55,432 bases of DNA from Aeoliella straminimaris (GCF_024054565.1 NZ_JAMXLR010000095.1:189966-245397); one strand, 5' to 3'. Positions 36,144-45,898 are shown, numbered from the stretch's first letter. Program-made: numbers and translations. The notes: generated by a model from the letters alone, not told the origin.

Positions 36144-38444
36144 TTGTGCACAGCTTCACATCCGTTGCTTGAGGAGAACGGAAATTCCGATCTTCTGCGG
36201 TCGCTGCTGGATGCGCTGCCCGTCTTGGCATGCTATGTCGATCACAGACTCGTGTATCGCTTCGTCAATCGGGGCTACCAGGAGTGGTTCGGGCTGAATA
36301 CCGACCAAATTGTTGGTCGCTCGGTGGAAGAGGTTGTCGGCACCGACGCTGTGAAGGTGGTCGAGGCTCAGTTCGAGCGGGTGCTCGCTGGAGAGCGATT
36401 CTCCGTGGAGCAGTGGATGCCCTACGTTCGCGGCGGTCGGCGGTTCGTGGAGATCAACTATGTCCCACGACTCAATGAGCAACGTCAAGTCGAAGGGTTC
36501 TTTGCCCTTATCCAAGACCATACTGCCAGGCACGAAACCGATCGGCGGCTGGAGCGAAGCGAGCGTGAATTTCGCTCTTTCTTCGAGAACTCAAACTGCG
36601 GCAAGGCCAAGCTGGATTACCACACCGGACGCCTATTGGTGGTGAACAGCCGACTTTGCGAAATGACCGGCTATTCGCGTAACGAGTTGCTGGACATGCA
36701 AGCGGCCCAATTGCTTCATGCCGATCAACGCGAGACGTTTGAGGAGATCAGCCGCGAGAACGTCGAAAAAGGTATTGACCGTTGGTCGAAGGAACGCCTG
36801 CTGGCTACCAAGAGGGGCGAGCCACTGCCGGTGATGATCAACGAAACCGTCATGCGCGACCGCAGCGGAAAACCGTTTCAACTCATCAGCACGATCCTTG
36901 ATCTCAGCGAAGTGAAGAAGGCGGAACGAGATCGTCTGGAGTTGGAAGAACGTTTCCGCACGATGGCCGACAACATCTCTCAGTTCGCCTGGATGGCCGA
37001 CGGGGCCGGTTGGATCTATTGGTATAATCAACGTTGGTTCGACTACACCGGTACGACGCTCGATGAGATGCAGGGATGGGGATGGCAAAAAGTGCAGCAC
37101 CCCGAGCACGTGGAGCGAGTGGTCGAGAAGTTCTCCTGGCATCTCCAGGAAGGCAAGCCCTGGGAGGACACCTTTCCGCTGCGTAGCAGGGAGGGCGAAT
37201 ACCGCTGGTTTCTCTCTCGTGCCAAGCCAATCTACGATTCGACTGGCAACGTCGTGCAGTGGTTCGGTACCAATACCGATATCACCGATCGATTGGAGAT
37301 GGAGCAGCGATTGAAGGAAGTCGATCGTCGTAAAGACGAGTTCCTCGCCATGCTGGGCCATGAACTACGCAATCCACTGGCGGCCGTGGTGGGTGGGCTG
37401 CAATTGGTTCGTCAGTCGCCGGTACCCGTTGAACCTGACGACGAAACCTTCGACGTCATCTATCGTCAATCGCAATTGATGAACCGTCTGGTTGACGATC
37501 TGTTGGATGTATCGAGGATTAGGCGGTCCAAGATTCACCTCAAGCTCGAGGTGGCCGAACTCAGCGAACTCGTGGCTCAGGCTTTCGAAGTATGTCGAGC
37601 AACCGCAGCCGAGGCTGACGTTGAGTGCACGCTGGACAATAGCGACGAGCCAGTTTTCGCACGGGTCGACGCCGCCCGATTGCTGCAGGTGATTGGCAAC
37701 CTGATTACCAATGCCATCAAGTTCACACCGGCGGGCGGTCACTTTCGAGTGGCATTGCAGGCCGACGATCAAGCTGGCACGGCCAAGGTATCCGTGCAGG
37801 ACAGCGGCGTCGGGCTGGACGAGTCGGCCATGGCTACGGTGTTCGAGCCCTTCGCTCAGGCGGATACGTCGCTCGACCGCAGTCGTGGGGGGCTCGGGCT
37901 TGGCCTCCCCATTGCCAAGGGGCTGGCAGAACTGCATGGCGGCAGTCTTACGGCCGCCAGCGACGGACCGGGGGCGGGAAGCACATTCGTCCTCGAACTG
38001 CCGGTATGCGGGCCGGAGCCCGCGCATCGGACTGAAGCCGCAGCCGAAGACAGCAAGGTCGAAATTGGGGTATCGCGCCCACTAAGTATCGTAATTATCG
38101 ACGATCGGCGTGATTCTCGCTATCCGGTGGAGCGATTCCTGGAACGCGAGGGGCATCAAGTAGATACGGCTATCGATGGGTTCGAAGGGGTCGAATTGGT
38201 GCGAAGGTTGAAACCTGACTTGGTAGTGTGCGATATTGGTCTACCGAGCATGGATGGATACGAGGTGGCCAGAAACCTGCGCGCCGATTCGCAATTGAGT
38301 GGAACTAAGCTGTTCGCACTAACGGGCTATGGACAGCTTGAAGACCGCGAGCAGGCTTTTGCAGCGGGATTCGACGCACACCTCGTCAAGCCGGTCGACC
38401 TGAACGAACTGCTGCGACTGATCGCCAGTACATTTGCCAACTGA
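36144..38444 (+). CDS. Hybrid sensor histidine kinase with PAS domains and receiver
   Basis: 766 residues, no membrane helices, so a cytoplasmic sensor. Three PAS domains (about 20-135, 145-265, 275-390) are followed by HisKA with phospho-accepting His406 in MLGHELRNP, an HATPase domain with DSGVGLDE and GGLGLGLPIAKG, and a C-terminal receiver whose Asp697 in VVCDIGLPSMDGYE accepts the phosphate. The start is TTG at 36144; another start cannot be excluded. The signal and output partner are unknown. Confidence 0.9.
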   Translation: MCTASHPLLEENGNSDLLRSLLDALPVLACYVDHRLVYRFVNRGYQEWFGLNTDQIVGRSVEEVVGTDAVKVVEAQFERVLAGERFSVEQWMPYVRGGRRFVEINYVPRLNEQRQVEGFFALIQDHTARHETDRRLERSEREFRSFFENSNCGKAKLDYHTGRLLVVNSRLCEMTGYSRNELLDMQAAQLLHADQRETFEEISRENVEKGIDRWSKERLLATKRGEPLPVMINETVMRDRSGKPFQLISTILDLSEVKKAERDRLELEERFRTMADNISQFAWMADGAGWIYWYNQRWFDYTGTTLDEMQGWGWQKVQHPEHVERVVEKFSWHLQEGKPWEDTFPLRSREGEYRWFLSRAKPIYDSTGNVVQWFGTNTDITDRLEMEQRLKEVDRRKDEFLAMLGHELRNPLAAVVGGLQLVRQSPVPVEPDDETFDVIYRQSQLMNRLVDDLLDVSRIRRSKIHLKLEVAELSELVAQAFEVCRATAAEADVECTLDNSDEPVFARVDAARLLQVIGNLITNAIKFTPAGGHFRVALQADDQAGTAKVSVQDSGVGLDESAMATVFEPFAQADTSLDRSRGGLGLGLPIAKGLAELHGGSLTAASDGPGAGSTFVLELPVCGPEPAHRTEAAAEDSKVEIGVSRPLSIVIIDDRRDSRYPVERFLEREGHQVDTAIDGFEGVELVRRLKPDLVVCDIGLPSMDGYEVARNLRADSQLSGTKLFALTGYGQLEDREQAFAAGFDAHLVKPVDLNELLRLIASTFAN

Positions 38445-38528
38445 ACTTCGGTGGGTGGGCTGGCTCAGTCCCGTCAGGTTAGCCGTTCAGCCACTTCTTC
38501 TTCATAAGTCTAATTAGGGGGCATTCGC

Positions 38529-40208
38529 ATGCCGACATCAATGGCTTTGGGCCATCGCAAGACGGCCTCGCATCTTCGCGTGTTTCTCACGTTCGTCATG
38601 ATTCTCTCGCCGGTGGCTGTTGCGCAAGCGCAAAAGCCGGCCGTTAGCAAGTCGCTGCTAACGTCGCAGTCGGTGGCGGCTGCTTGCCTGCGGCCGAAGC
38701 AAATGCTCACCAATCCGGCCAACGCCCTGCTGCCGACTGAGGTGGCGAAGGCGGCGGGCGAGAAGTACTTGGGCCTCGATCTCGCACACGTCACCCGCGC
38801 AGTGGCGGTTGTCGAGCCCCCGCTGGGCACGAACATATACTACGCTTTGTACCTCGAGGCGGACCAGTCGTGGGATCTGAAACAGCTGTCACCCGAATTG
38901 ACTGCCCATACCGAGCCAGGAGAGATCGGCGGCAAACCTTGTTTGGTAAGCAAAGTCGCTTCGGCGCCGTGCTTTATGGTGCTTAGGGAGACCACCCTGG
39001 TGGCAGCCAGCAAGGGCATGCTCGACAAACTCACGGCGGCGGATCGAGAACCTGCGGATTCGGTGCTTGCCGAACTCGTCGATCAGCACACGGCCGCCGA
39101 CGACCTGTATGTAGCGGTCGACATGGAAGCCCTGCGGCCGCTGATTAACTTGGGGCTCATGCAAGCGTCGCAGGAAGCACCACCCGAAGCAAGAAAGTTC
39201 CTAAACATCCCTTTGCTGATACAGTCGGGCGAACTCACTCTGACGCTTGATGGATCCATGCCTTCCCGGTTGGCGTTTCATACCTCCAACGACCTCGATG
39301 CGGAGCAAGTCGAGGGGCTGTTGGATGAAGCGGTGGAGTTTGCCAGGAACAACATGCGGGCGGAGATGGAGCCCCAAATGGTCAGGTTGCGCGAAAGTGA
39401 CGACCCCGTTGAACGGTCGCTGGCCGCCTATGGCGATCGGGTGATGGGTGTGTATCTCGACATGTTTGTGCCCAAGCGGGAAGGCAACACCTTCGTGTTG
39501 CTCGACACAACTGGCGGTGGCTCTCAAATGGGTTCGGTCGCCGTGATTGGCGTCCTGGTAGCCCTGCTGCTGCCCGCTGTGCAGGCGGCTCGCGAAGCCG
39601 CCCGGCGGAATTCTTCGATGAACAACCTAAAGCAACTGGAATTGGGGCTCTTGAATTATGAATCGTCTAAGGGAAAGTATCCGGCCCACGCCATTTACAG
39701 TGAGGATGGCAAGCCGCTGTTGAGCTGGCGAGTCGCAATTCTACCCTACATCGATCAGCAAACACTCTACTCCCAGTTCCACCTTGACGAACCCTGGGAC
39801 AGCGAGCACAACAAGCCGTTGATATCGCAGATGCCTGCGGTGTTTGCCAGTCCAAGTTCCAGATTGGATCCTACCGAGGGCAAAACAAGCTACCTTGTTC
39901 CGATTGGGCCTGGCATGGTGTTCGAAAATGCTGATCGCCAGACGCGATTACCGCAGATTACCGATGGTACTTCCAATACAGTGAACCTGCTGGAAGTAAA
40001 CGACGAGACCGCAGTGGAGTGGACCAAGCCGACCGACTGGAAGTTCGACGAGAGTGATCCTCTGAAAGGGCTGACCGGAATTCGGCCTGGGGTGATCCTG
40101 GCCGGCTTTTGCGATGGGCATGTGACCGCAATTTCGGAGTTCATTGATGCCGATGCCTTCAAGGCACTGTTAAGTCGTGCCGGCGGCGAAGTGGTGCAAC
40201 TTCCTTAA
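38529..40208 (+). CDS. Exported DUF1559-containing protein with internal pilin-like helix
   Basis: 559 residues. A signal-like N-terminus (about 12-35) is followed by some 300 residues without a recognised family. At about 334-356 stands AVIGVLVALLLPAVQAAREA, the hydrophobic helix that normally begins planctomycete DUF1559 pseudopilins, then NNLKQLELGLLNYES and a DUF1559 domain ending in GVILAGFCDGHVTAI (H-X9-DG type). Here the helix is internal and lacks the GFTLVE prepilin site, so it is probably a membrane anchor. AGGGGG precedes the ATG. Confidence 0.83.
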   Translation: MPTSMALGHRKTASHLRVFLTFVMILSPVAVAQAQKPAVSKSLLTSQSVAAACLRPKQMLTNPANALLPTEVAKAAGEKYLGLDLAHVTRAVAVVEPPLGTNIYYALYLEADQSWDLKQLSPELTAHTEPGEIGGKPCLVSKVASAPCFMVLRETTLVAASKGMLDKLTAADREPADSVLAELVDQHTAADDLYVAVDMEALRPLINLGLMQASQEAPPEARKFLNIPLLIQSGELTLTLDGSMPSRLAFHTSNDLDAEQVEGLLDEAVEFARNNMRAEMEPQMVRLRESDDPVERSLAAYGDRVMGVYLDMFVPKREGNTFVLLDTTGGGSQMGSVAVIGVLVALLLPAVQAAREAARRNSSMNNLKQLELGLLNYESSKGKYPAHAIYSEDGKPLLSWRVAILPYIDQQTLYSQFHLDEPWDSEHNKPLISQMPAVFASPSSRLDPTEGKTSYLVPIGPGMVFENADRQTRLPQITDGTSNTVNLLEVNDETAVEWTKPTDWKFDESDPLKGLTGIRPGVILAGFCDGHVTAISEFIDADAFKALLSRAGGEVVQLP

Positions 40209-40211
40209 CGG

Positions 40212-40598
40212 GTGAACCGCCACCTGACAGTTGCTATGCGGTCGCTCGAACTACCTCGAATTCGCATCGCAGGTTTGCTGGTGATCACATTCTGGATCGC
40301 CTTGTATGCCATGGTTGTGCGATATTGGGGCATCCTGTCTGTCCCTATTGTCTACATGTTAGCGCCGACGATATTGGCCGCCGGCAGCGGACTGTTCGAG
40401 TGGCCACAGTCGTTCCGGCCGCTCAAGTTCATCCGTGGTGCCCTGGTCTTCGTCTGGGGGATCTCGATGGCTTTTCCCATCTGGGTAACGCTGCTGGCAG
40501 GTGCCGGGCCCGGGATCTCCGTGTTCTGTTGTCATGCAGCTATCACTCTGCTGGTGTGGGGGCCGCAGTACTTCCTTGTGACGAATTTCTACAAGTAG
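40212..40598 (+). CDS. Small multi-helix membrane protein
   Basis: 128 residues starting with GTG three bases after the previous stop, so it is probably co-translated with the DUF1559 gene. About four hydrophobic segments (19-40, 43-62, 70-95, 98-122) and few charged residues. No family recognised. Confidence 0.6.
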   Translation: MNRHLTVAMRSLELPRIRIAGLLVITFWIALYAMVVRYWGILSVPIVYMLAPTILAAGSGLFEWPQSFRPLKFIRGALVFVWGISMAFPIWVTLLAGAGPGISVFCCHAAITLLVWGPQYFLVTNFYK

Positions 40599-40721
40599 TC
40601 CCGCAAATTGCCAAAGACCTGCTCGCCGACGCGTGCCAACTGTGGGGCTTTCGTGAAACTACGGCTTGCGACATACTGAGTGGCTTGTATGCAAATCAAA
40701 CCTTAGCCCCCTCAGTAGAAC

Positions 40722-41624
40722 ATGCCTTTAGTCGTTGTCGGCTCTGTAGCCATTGATAATATCGAAACCCCCACTGCCCGCCGCGACAATTGTCTCGGTG
40801 GCTCCGCCACCCATTTTTCTTACGCGGCGAGCTTCTTCACCAATGTTCGACTGGTGGGAGTCGTAGGCGAGGATTGGCCCGCCGAGCACACCGAGTTGCT
40901 CGCCAAACGAGGAATCGACGTTACCGGGTTGTCGCAGGTTACAGGTGGAAAAACGTTTACGTGGACAGGGCGATACGAGCCCAATATGAACGACCGCGAA
41001 ACGTTGGAAGTGGAACTGAACGTCTTTGGCGAGTTCGATCCCGTCCTACCCGAAGACTATCGCCAAGCGAAGTACGTGTTCCTGGCCAATGGTGTTCCAT
41101 CGGTGCAGATGAAGGTGCTCGAGCAGGTGCCGGGGCGTCGCCTGGCTGTAGCCGACACTATGGATCTTTGGATCCAAACGCAACGGGACGACCTGGAAGA
41201 GTTGATGCGCGAGTTGGATGGCCTGGTGCTGAACGATAGCGAGGCCAAGCTAATGACCGACACCGAGAATCTGGTCGAAGCAGGACACGCGGTGCGTGAA
41301 ATGGGCCCCCGCTTTGTGGTGATTAAAAAGGGCGAGCACGGAGCGATGTTCTTCAGCGAGCACGAAACCTACGTACTGCCTGCCTACCCCACGGCTGACG
41401 TGGTCGATCCCACCGGTGCGGGCGACAGCTTTGCCGGCGGCATGATGGGCTACCTGGCCGAACAGGATGATTTCTCTCCAACAACCCTGAAGCGAGCGAT
41501 GGCCTACGGAACGCTGGCCGCCAGCTTCAACGTGGAAGGATTTGGTCTGGAGCGGATGCAAACCATTACCCGCGACGACATCGACCGTCGGATGCAGGAA
41601 TACGAGAACATGCTCAGCTTCTAG
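40722..41624 (+). CDS. PfkB-family sugar/nucleoside kinase
   Basis: 300 residues of the ribokinase fold: GSVAIDNIETP at the start, the substrate loop GGSATHFSYAASFF, and DPTGAGDSFAGG at 229-240 with the catalytic aspartate. The pattern is like the adenosine kinase/ribokinase group in planctomycetes, but the acceptor cannot be named. A 15-base-pair terminator follows 27 bases after the stop. Confidence 0.85.
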   Translation: MPLVVVGSVAIDNIETPTARRDNCLGGSATHFSYAASFFTNVRLVGVVGEDWPAEHTELLAKRGIDVTGLSQVTGGKTFTWTGRYEPNMNDRETLEVELNVFGEFDPVLPEDYRQAKYVFLANGVPSVQMKVLEQVPGRRLAVADTMDLWIQTQRDDLEELMRELDGLVLNDSEAKLMTDTENLVEAGHAVREMGPRFVVIKKGEHGAMFFSEHETYVLPAYPTADVVDPTGAGDSFAGGMMGYLAEQDDFSPTTLKRAMAYGTLAASFNVEGFGLERMQTITRDDIDRRMQEYENMLSF

Positions 41625-41651
41625 CCCTCTCCAAGCTATCTCAATACAAAA

Positions 41652-41686
41652 AAAGCGACGCCAGGCAATGAGCCTGGCGTCGCTTT
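41652..41686. terminator. Bidirectional rho-independent terminator
   Basis: A perfect 15-pair stem, AAAGCGACGCCAGGC with its complement, loop AATGA, with an A run before and TTT after. It lies between the convergent PfkB kinase gene and the gene at 41708, and can stop transcription from both sides. Confidence 0.9.
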
Positions 41687-41707
41687 GCATTTCTAGGTGA
41701 CTAACAC

Positions 41708-42721
41708 TCACTCAGCCTTTGGAGGAGCGGGCGGCACGCTGCGCAGTTCGTCTCGAGCAGGTGTTGGACGACCGATGTCATCGGCGTCTCCATCCACATC
41801 GTACGACCGCGATTCGACTCTCTCATCCGCAAGCGTTGGTTGAGCATTGTTCGCGTTCTCGCTTACCACCGATTTATTGGCAGTAGTCGGTTGCGTTTCG
41901 TTCTGCATCTGCACATAGATGCGCTGCCCGTTCTGGCAGATGAACGCTCGACCACAGCGGTCGTAGCGCACTGGTGTGGCCGACTGCCGGGTGGTTGCTG
42001 GTTGCGAGTCCATCGACTGCGATTCTTCAACACCCCGATACCCGGTAGAGTATCGCTGAGGCGATTGACGATTAGCCGTCATTCGCGCACCATCTTCGTA
42101 TCGCAGCTGGCGAGCATTGGCCGAATTATATGGACGCCACTGATCGCCGCGGTGAATCATCCATTGACCCTGCGGGCTGTAGTACCACCACTGGTTCTGG
42201 TAGCCGACCATCCGCCAATTGGCATCGCGCGGAGCATTGGAGTTAGCGTTTGCATCGCGTGCCTGCTCAGGGACTGGCGGCGCGTTCAGCTTGTCTTGAG
42301 CATCTGAGTCCGATTTCCTCTCAGCGTCCGACGCTTGCTCGTCAGTATCCTTATCCTTTTCAGAGTCCCAATTGTTGTTGGATTCGTTGTCGGACCTTTC
42401 CTGTGAGTTTTCGACCGCATCCTGCTGCTGCTTGTCGTTCGACTCTTGCTGATTGGAAACGGATTCTTCTGCCGAATCGGCTGCTGATTCAGCTTCGTTA
42501 GAAGCGCTGGCCGAATCTTCTGCGGCCTTGTCCTTTGCCACGTCCCCGTTGTTTTCTGCCTTTTCGGCTGTCTCTTCGGCTGTTTGTTCGGATTGTTCCG
42601 CTGCAGCAGGCGGTTGCGGAGTTTCCGATTCCGGCGTGTTTTGTCCGATCGATACGGAACTAATGGTCAACAGGCCCGCTGCTGCGAGTGTACCGGCGAA
42701 TGTAGTGAGTGACTTGCGCAT
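41708..42721 (-). CDS. Acidic exported protein with WWYY motif
   Basis: 337 residues. A signal peptide (about 1-27) is followed by about 120 residues of low-complexity acidic sequence (Glu, Ala, Asp, Ser, Gln, Asn), and a C-terminal part with YQNQWWYYSPQGQWMIHRGD and RWxPY-like residues, a motif of planctomycete surface proteins. Function unknown. AAGGAAAG nine bases upstream supports the ATG at 42721; the frame is open for 53 more codons upstream, but no signal peptide would result. Confidence 0.72.
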   Translation of the reverse strand: MRKSLTTFAGTLAAAGLLTISSVSIGQNTPESETPQPPAAAEQSEQTAEETAEKAENNGDVAKDKAAEDSASASNEAESAADSAEESVSNQQESNDKQQQDAVENSQERSDNESNNNWDSEKDKDTDEQASDAERKSDSDAQDKLNAPPVPEQARDANANSNAPRDANWRMVGYQNQWWYYSPQGQWMIHRGDQWRPYNSANARQLRYEDGARMTANRQSPQRYSTGYRGVEESQSMDSQPATTRQSATPVRYDRCGRAFICQNGQRIYVQMQNETQPTTANKSVVSENANNAQPTLADERVESRSYDVDGDADDIGRPTPARDELRSVPPAPPKAE

Positions 42722-43132
42722 AACTATTCTCTTTCCTTTGAATGAAGCCAACCTGGTTGAAGGTCGAGCAAGGAAGTGTTCGATTTGGCAGCGTTGTAGC
42801 TGCACTCGCTCTCTCAAGGCGCCTTGGCAACATGAGTTGCAATTTTGATGCGCAGTTGAGGTGTTTTTAGGCCAGAGCATCCAAGTTTTGCTAATTGGCC
42901 TGATGTAGCCAGAGTTTTTCCAATCTGGGGCTTGGGGAACGAGAGTTGCGCCGGTTGCAAATGCGCCGACTGAGCAGACGGGGCGGTCGTCAGAGCGGCA
43001 AACTGGCTGTTTGGACTACAACCATGCTGTCCATATGCCCGGTCGATGCATTGACCGGATCCTGGTACAACTGATGGCAGTTGGCCGTCATTCGTTGCCG
43101 CACTTTGGTTTGTTGTTGCTGATAGTTGCTCG
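42722..43132. other. Gene-free divergent region
   Basis: About 410 bases between divergent genes. Nothing beyond probable promoters; no strong promoter pair, repeat or small gene was recognised. Confidence 0.5.
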
Positions 43133-43711
43133 ATGTCCAAGACACGTACGTTTATCGCAATAGGTCCGTCGCTCGATATTGTCAGCCAGGCCGAAAGGGC
43201 TCTGCTGCGTTTGCGCAGGCTGGCCGACAATGTGAAGTGGGTGCAGCGCGACAACCTGCATTGGACACTGCACTTCCTGGGCGAGATTGACGACCAGGAA
43301 CTGTACGACGTGTGTCGTGCCGCTGAACGTGCGGCCGCCGACTTGGAGCCGTTCTCGCTCGAGGCCAAGGGCGTCGGGGCTTTTCCCTCCCCTGCCCGTC
43401 CGCGCACGCTATGGATTGGCGCCGGCGAGGGGGCCGAACGGATGGAGAAACTTCACTTGGCGCTCGAAGAACAACTTCAGCCGCTCGGCTTTCGGGGCGA
43501 GCGACGTCGATTCGTGCCGCACCTTACGCTTGGGCGCGCCGGCCGAAGCTTGCGGCCGGCAGAAACGTCCGCGCTGTCATCTGAACTTGCCAAGCTAACG
43601 GACTTCGCGGCCGGCAATCAGGTGGTGGACGAGATCACCATTTTTGCCAGCCGCTTGCGACGTGAGGGGGCCGAGTACGCGGCCGTGGCTCACGTCCATC
43701 TGGCTGGTTAG
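43133..43711 (+). CDS. thpR: RNA 2',3'-cyclic phosphodiesterase
   Basis: 192 residues of the 2H phosphoesterase family (ThpR/LigT). Both catalytic HxT motifs are present: His43-Trp-Thr45 in HWTLHFLG and His130-Leu-Thr132 in HLTLGRAG. It opens 2',3'-cyclic phosphates at RNA ends. Length is normal (about 180). The ATG at 43133 gives the usual N-terminus (RTFIAI). Confidence 0.9.
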   Translation: MSKTRTFIAIGPSLDIVSQAERALLRLRRLADNVKWVQRDNLHWTLHFLGEIDDQELYDVCRAAERAAADLEPFSLEAKGVGAFPSPARPRTLWIGAGEGAERMEKLHLALEEQLQPLGFRGERRRFVPHLTLGRAGRSLRPAETSALSSELAKLTDFAAGNQVVDEITIFASRLRREGAEYAAVAHVHLAG

Positions 43712-43889
43712 CCTGGCGTGGGTCAGTGGGGACAGAAGTGCAGTGCAGCAGGCCGCCAATGCGGCGATGAATCGGCCATCGATTCTGTAGAAGTCTCGCC
43801 GGCGGCGCAACAGACCTATTCCGGAGCCATCGCCATGCCGCGCGGGAGCCAGGGAGTCACAAGGCGTAGCGAATCGCGGGAATGCGAAC

Positions 43890-44990
43890 TTAGAGCGAGC
43901 GCATTGAGTCGCGAACCAGCGGCTCGAGTTCCTTGGTGTTTCGCTCGATGCCTAAAATGATGGTCTTCTGCTCAACGCCGTCGGGGGCCGATGCAACGAC
44001 CGGAACGACTTGTCGGCGATCGGGCAGATGCATCCGTACTGCGAAGGTGCCATCGGGACGGAGCGTGACAGGCTCGCCTTCCACCGTCACGTGGGCATGG
44101 GGATTGGTTGCGCCGTAGATAACCAGCTCCGCGTCCACGGCGAAGCTTAGCTCCTCGCGATCGCTCACTTGACCTCCGGCACCGTTGCCAAATCGTGTTT
44201 CCGTGGGGCGTCCCATACGCCGCTGCAACCGCTCTTCCAACAGTTGCTGCAACTCCATGCTGGTGCCTTGCGCCGAATAACCGCCGCTCATGGCAAAGAT
44301 ACGATCAGCATTCTCGGCGACATCGCTCCAATTGCCATTGACGGCATCCGTCGAGCCCGGAGTCGGCGTAGTAACCTTACTGCTGCGGCACAGGCAGTAG
44401 AACGAGTCGTTCACGCCCCCATAACCGAGTTCGGCGCGGAAGTGGCTCGGGGGCTCACTGACATCGATGTACCAGTGGTTCACCCCGCCATGAATGGCGA
44501 TGTCGCGATACAGTGACGAACTGCCATCCTCCAGCACCTTATAGATGCGCAGAGTGGGTTTCGCACCGTGCCAGTTGTGGCCCATGGCAGTACGGGCACG
44601 CTCGACGCTCGATGGCTTGACCTCCCATAAGGCCTGCAGCCAGTAGGCGTCGCGGACCATCAGGACAACGCGGTCCGTATCGGCTGCGGCGTCGTCCTCT
44701 TGATTGGTTGAAATATTCTTGAGCTGCGACAGTCGAGTGCGAAGAGCGTCGATACGCGATTTGGCTCGGCGCTGAGCCGGCGAGAGTCGGGGGGCCCCAT
44801 TGGCCGCAGACTTACCATTCTGCTCGACCGACGCCTGGCTGCCTCCGCTACGCTTACGGCGACGGGCTGCCTTGGCCAGGGCGTCAATCAGTTCTTCCTT
44901 CCGCATGGAGTGCCAGCCGGTCACTCCCTCCTTTTTCGCCATCTGGGCGAGGTCCTTGCACGTATAAGTGCGGAGAGTCGCTGCGGTCAT
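43890..44990 (-). CDS. Rho_N/SAP-like domain fused to DUF4912
   Basis: 366 residues. The N-terminus (about 10-44, CKDLAQMAKKEGVTGWHSMRK) is a Rho-termination-factor N-terminal or SAP-like helical module that binds nucleic acid, followed by a basic linker. Residues about 100-205 (DRVVLMVRDAYWLQALWEV, and RDIAIHGGVNHWYIDV) match DUF4912, and a final beta domain (HAHVTVEGEPVTLRPDGTF) follows. DUF4912 has no proven function; the fusion suggests RNA or DNA binding. It reads away from the ATP synthase operon. Confidence 0.83.
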   Translation of the reverse strand: MTAATLRTYTCKDLAQMAKKEGVTGWHSMRKEELIDALAKAARRRKRSGGSQASVEQNGKSAANGAPRLSPAQRRAKSRIDALRTRLSQLKNISTNQEDDAAADTDRVVLMVRDAYWLQALWEVKPSSVERARTAMGHNWHGAKPTLRIYKVLEDGSSSLYRDIAIHGGVNHWYIDVSEPPSHFRAELGYGGVNDSFYCLCRSSKVTTPTPGSTDAVNGNWSDVAENADRIFAMSGGYSAQGTSMELQQLLEERLQRRMGRPTETRFGNGAGGQVSDREELSFAVDAELVIYGATNPHAHVTVEGEPVTLRPDGTFAVRMHLPDRRQVVPVVASAPDGVEQKTIILGIERNTKELEPLVRDSMRSL

Positions 44991-45468
44991 TGCTACCTGT
45001 ATTGTGTTGAGATTCTGCGCTGGTTTGCCTCACGCGAGCTATATGCGGAGGCAGCCGCGGCTGGGTGGGACGGTGTGGTAATTGGAGGGCAGTCGAGCAC
45101 GGACGAGGCACCATCGCGACAAACTGCCGTGCAGAGTTCTACCTCGTTGAACATCACCGCTATGCCCAACCAATGGCCCTGCAACAGCCATAGCACAATA
45201 GCGAGAATTCTCCCGCCCGATACTCTGCATATTAACCGAAATGCCCGCAGAATGCAACCAAAAATGCGCCGTTTTGCGTTCGTAAACCATTGCAGTGAAA
45301 CGACTTGTGAAAGTTTTCGGGTTGCGGTGAGCCTGCGGGTGGATGGCCGCAGTGTGCGAGAATCTGCACACCGAGGTAACAAAGGTGGCGCTCGAACTGG
45401 CAATTCCTCTTGTTCCATCGCGACCTAAGTGCATCCCAAATAATGAGATACGTTAACAGGAGCTATTT
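44991..45468. other. Long upstream region of the ATP synthase operon
   Basis: About 480 bases without a convincing gene, between the divergent DUF4912 gene and the operon. Open frames here have unnatural composition. Any operon promoter must lie in this stretch; no strong box pair was recognised. Confidence 0.5.
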
Positions 45469-45528
45469 GTGAAATTTTTCACGAATTCCCCTGCCCGGCC
45501 CGTTGACGCTCCATTTTCGCTGGCTTAA
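45469..45528 (+). CDS. Possible 19-residue leader peptide of the atp operon
   Basis: GTG at 45469 opens a frame of 19 codons ending in TAA (45526-45528), reading MKFFTNSPARPVDAPFSLA. AGGAG at 45458-45462 stands six bases upstream, a better binding site than that of the next gene. The GTG lies in an imperfect palindrome, GTGAAATTTTTCAC. No homolog is known to me. It may be a translated leader or chance. Confidence 0.35.
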   Translation: MKFFTNSPARPVDAPFSLA

Positions 45529-45642
45529 ATTGCTGGCACGTAAAGACTTGGGGCCGATTGCCGCAGTGATGCGGTTGCCCCCAGTGTGATGTAAGTCGTT
45601 TGAGGAAGGTGATTTACGGTCGATCGGCAATCCAAACACCCT

Positions 45643-45876
45643 TTGGACCGCCAGAAGACCCCCCCTCCCACGTCGCCCTTCGCCGTCGCCAAACTGTGGT
45701 TCTCTCGTGCTCTGACCGTCTCCTTGGAGATGGTGGTGCCAGGGACCATTGGCGTATGGATTGATAAGCAATTGGGATGGTGGCCCTGGCTCAGCATCCT
45801 CGGCTTTGCCGGCGGACTCGTGCTCGGGATGTGGCATCTGCTGGTGATGACGCGACCGCCCGATAGTCGGGATTGA
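45643..45876 (+). CDS. atpZ: AtpZ/AtpI-family small membrane protein
   Basis: About 77 residues with two membrane helices (about 20-42 and 46-66) and the glycine-rich pattern GTIGVWIDKQLGWWPWLSI, as in AtpZ/AtpI proteins at the head of ATP synthase operons. They are thought to help assemble the c ring or carry Mg2+. No ATG exists; the TTG at 45643 is the first usable start after a stop. Twenty-two bases before the next gene. Confidence 0.7.
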   Translation: MDRQKTPPPTSPFAVAKLWFSRALTVSLEMVVPGTIGVWIDKQLGWWPWLSILGFAGGLVLGMWHLLVMTRPPDSRD

Positions 45877-45898
45877 ATTGACTTTCCGCTGAATTCCC

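Noticed and set aside
44993..45418. Minus-strand frame in the region upstream of the atp operon
   Set aside because: Biased composition, no motif, no ribosome site, and it begins close to the start of the DUF4912 gene.
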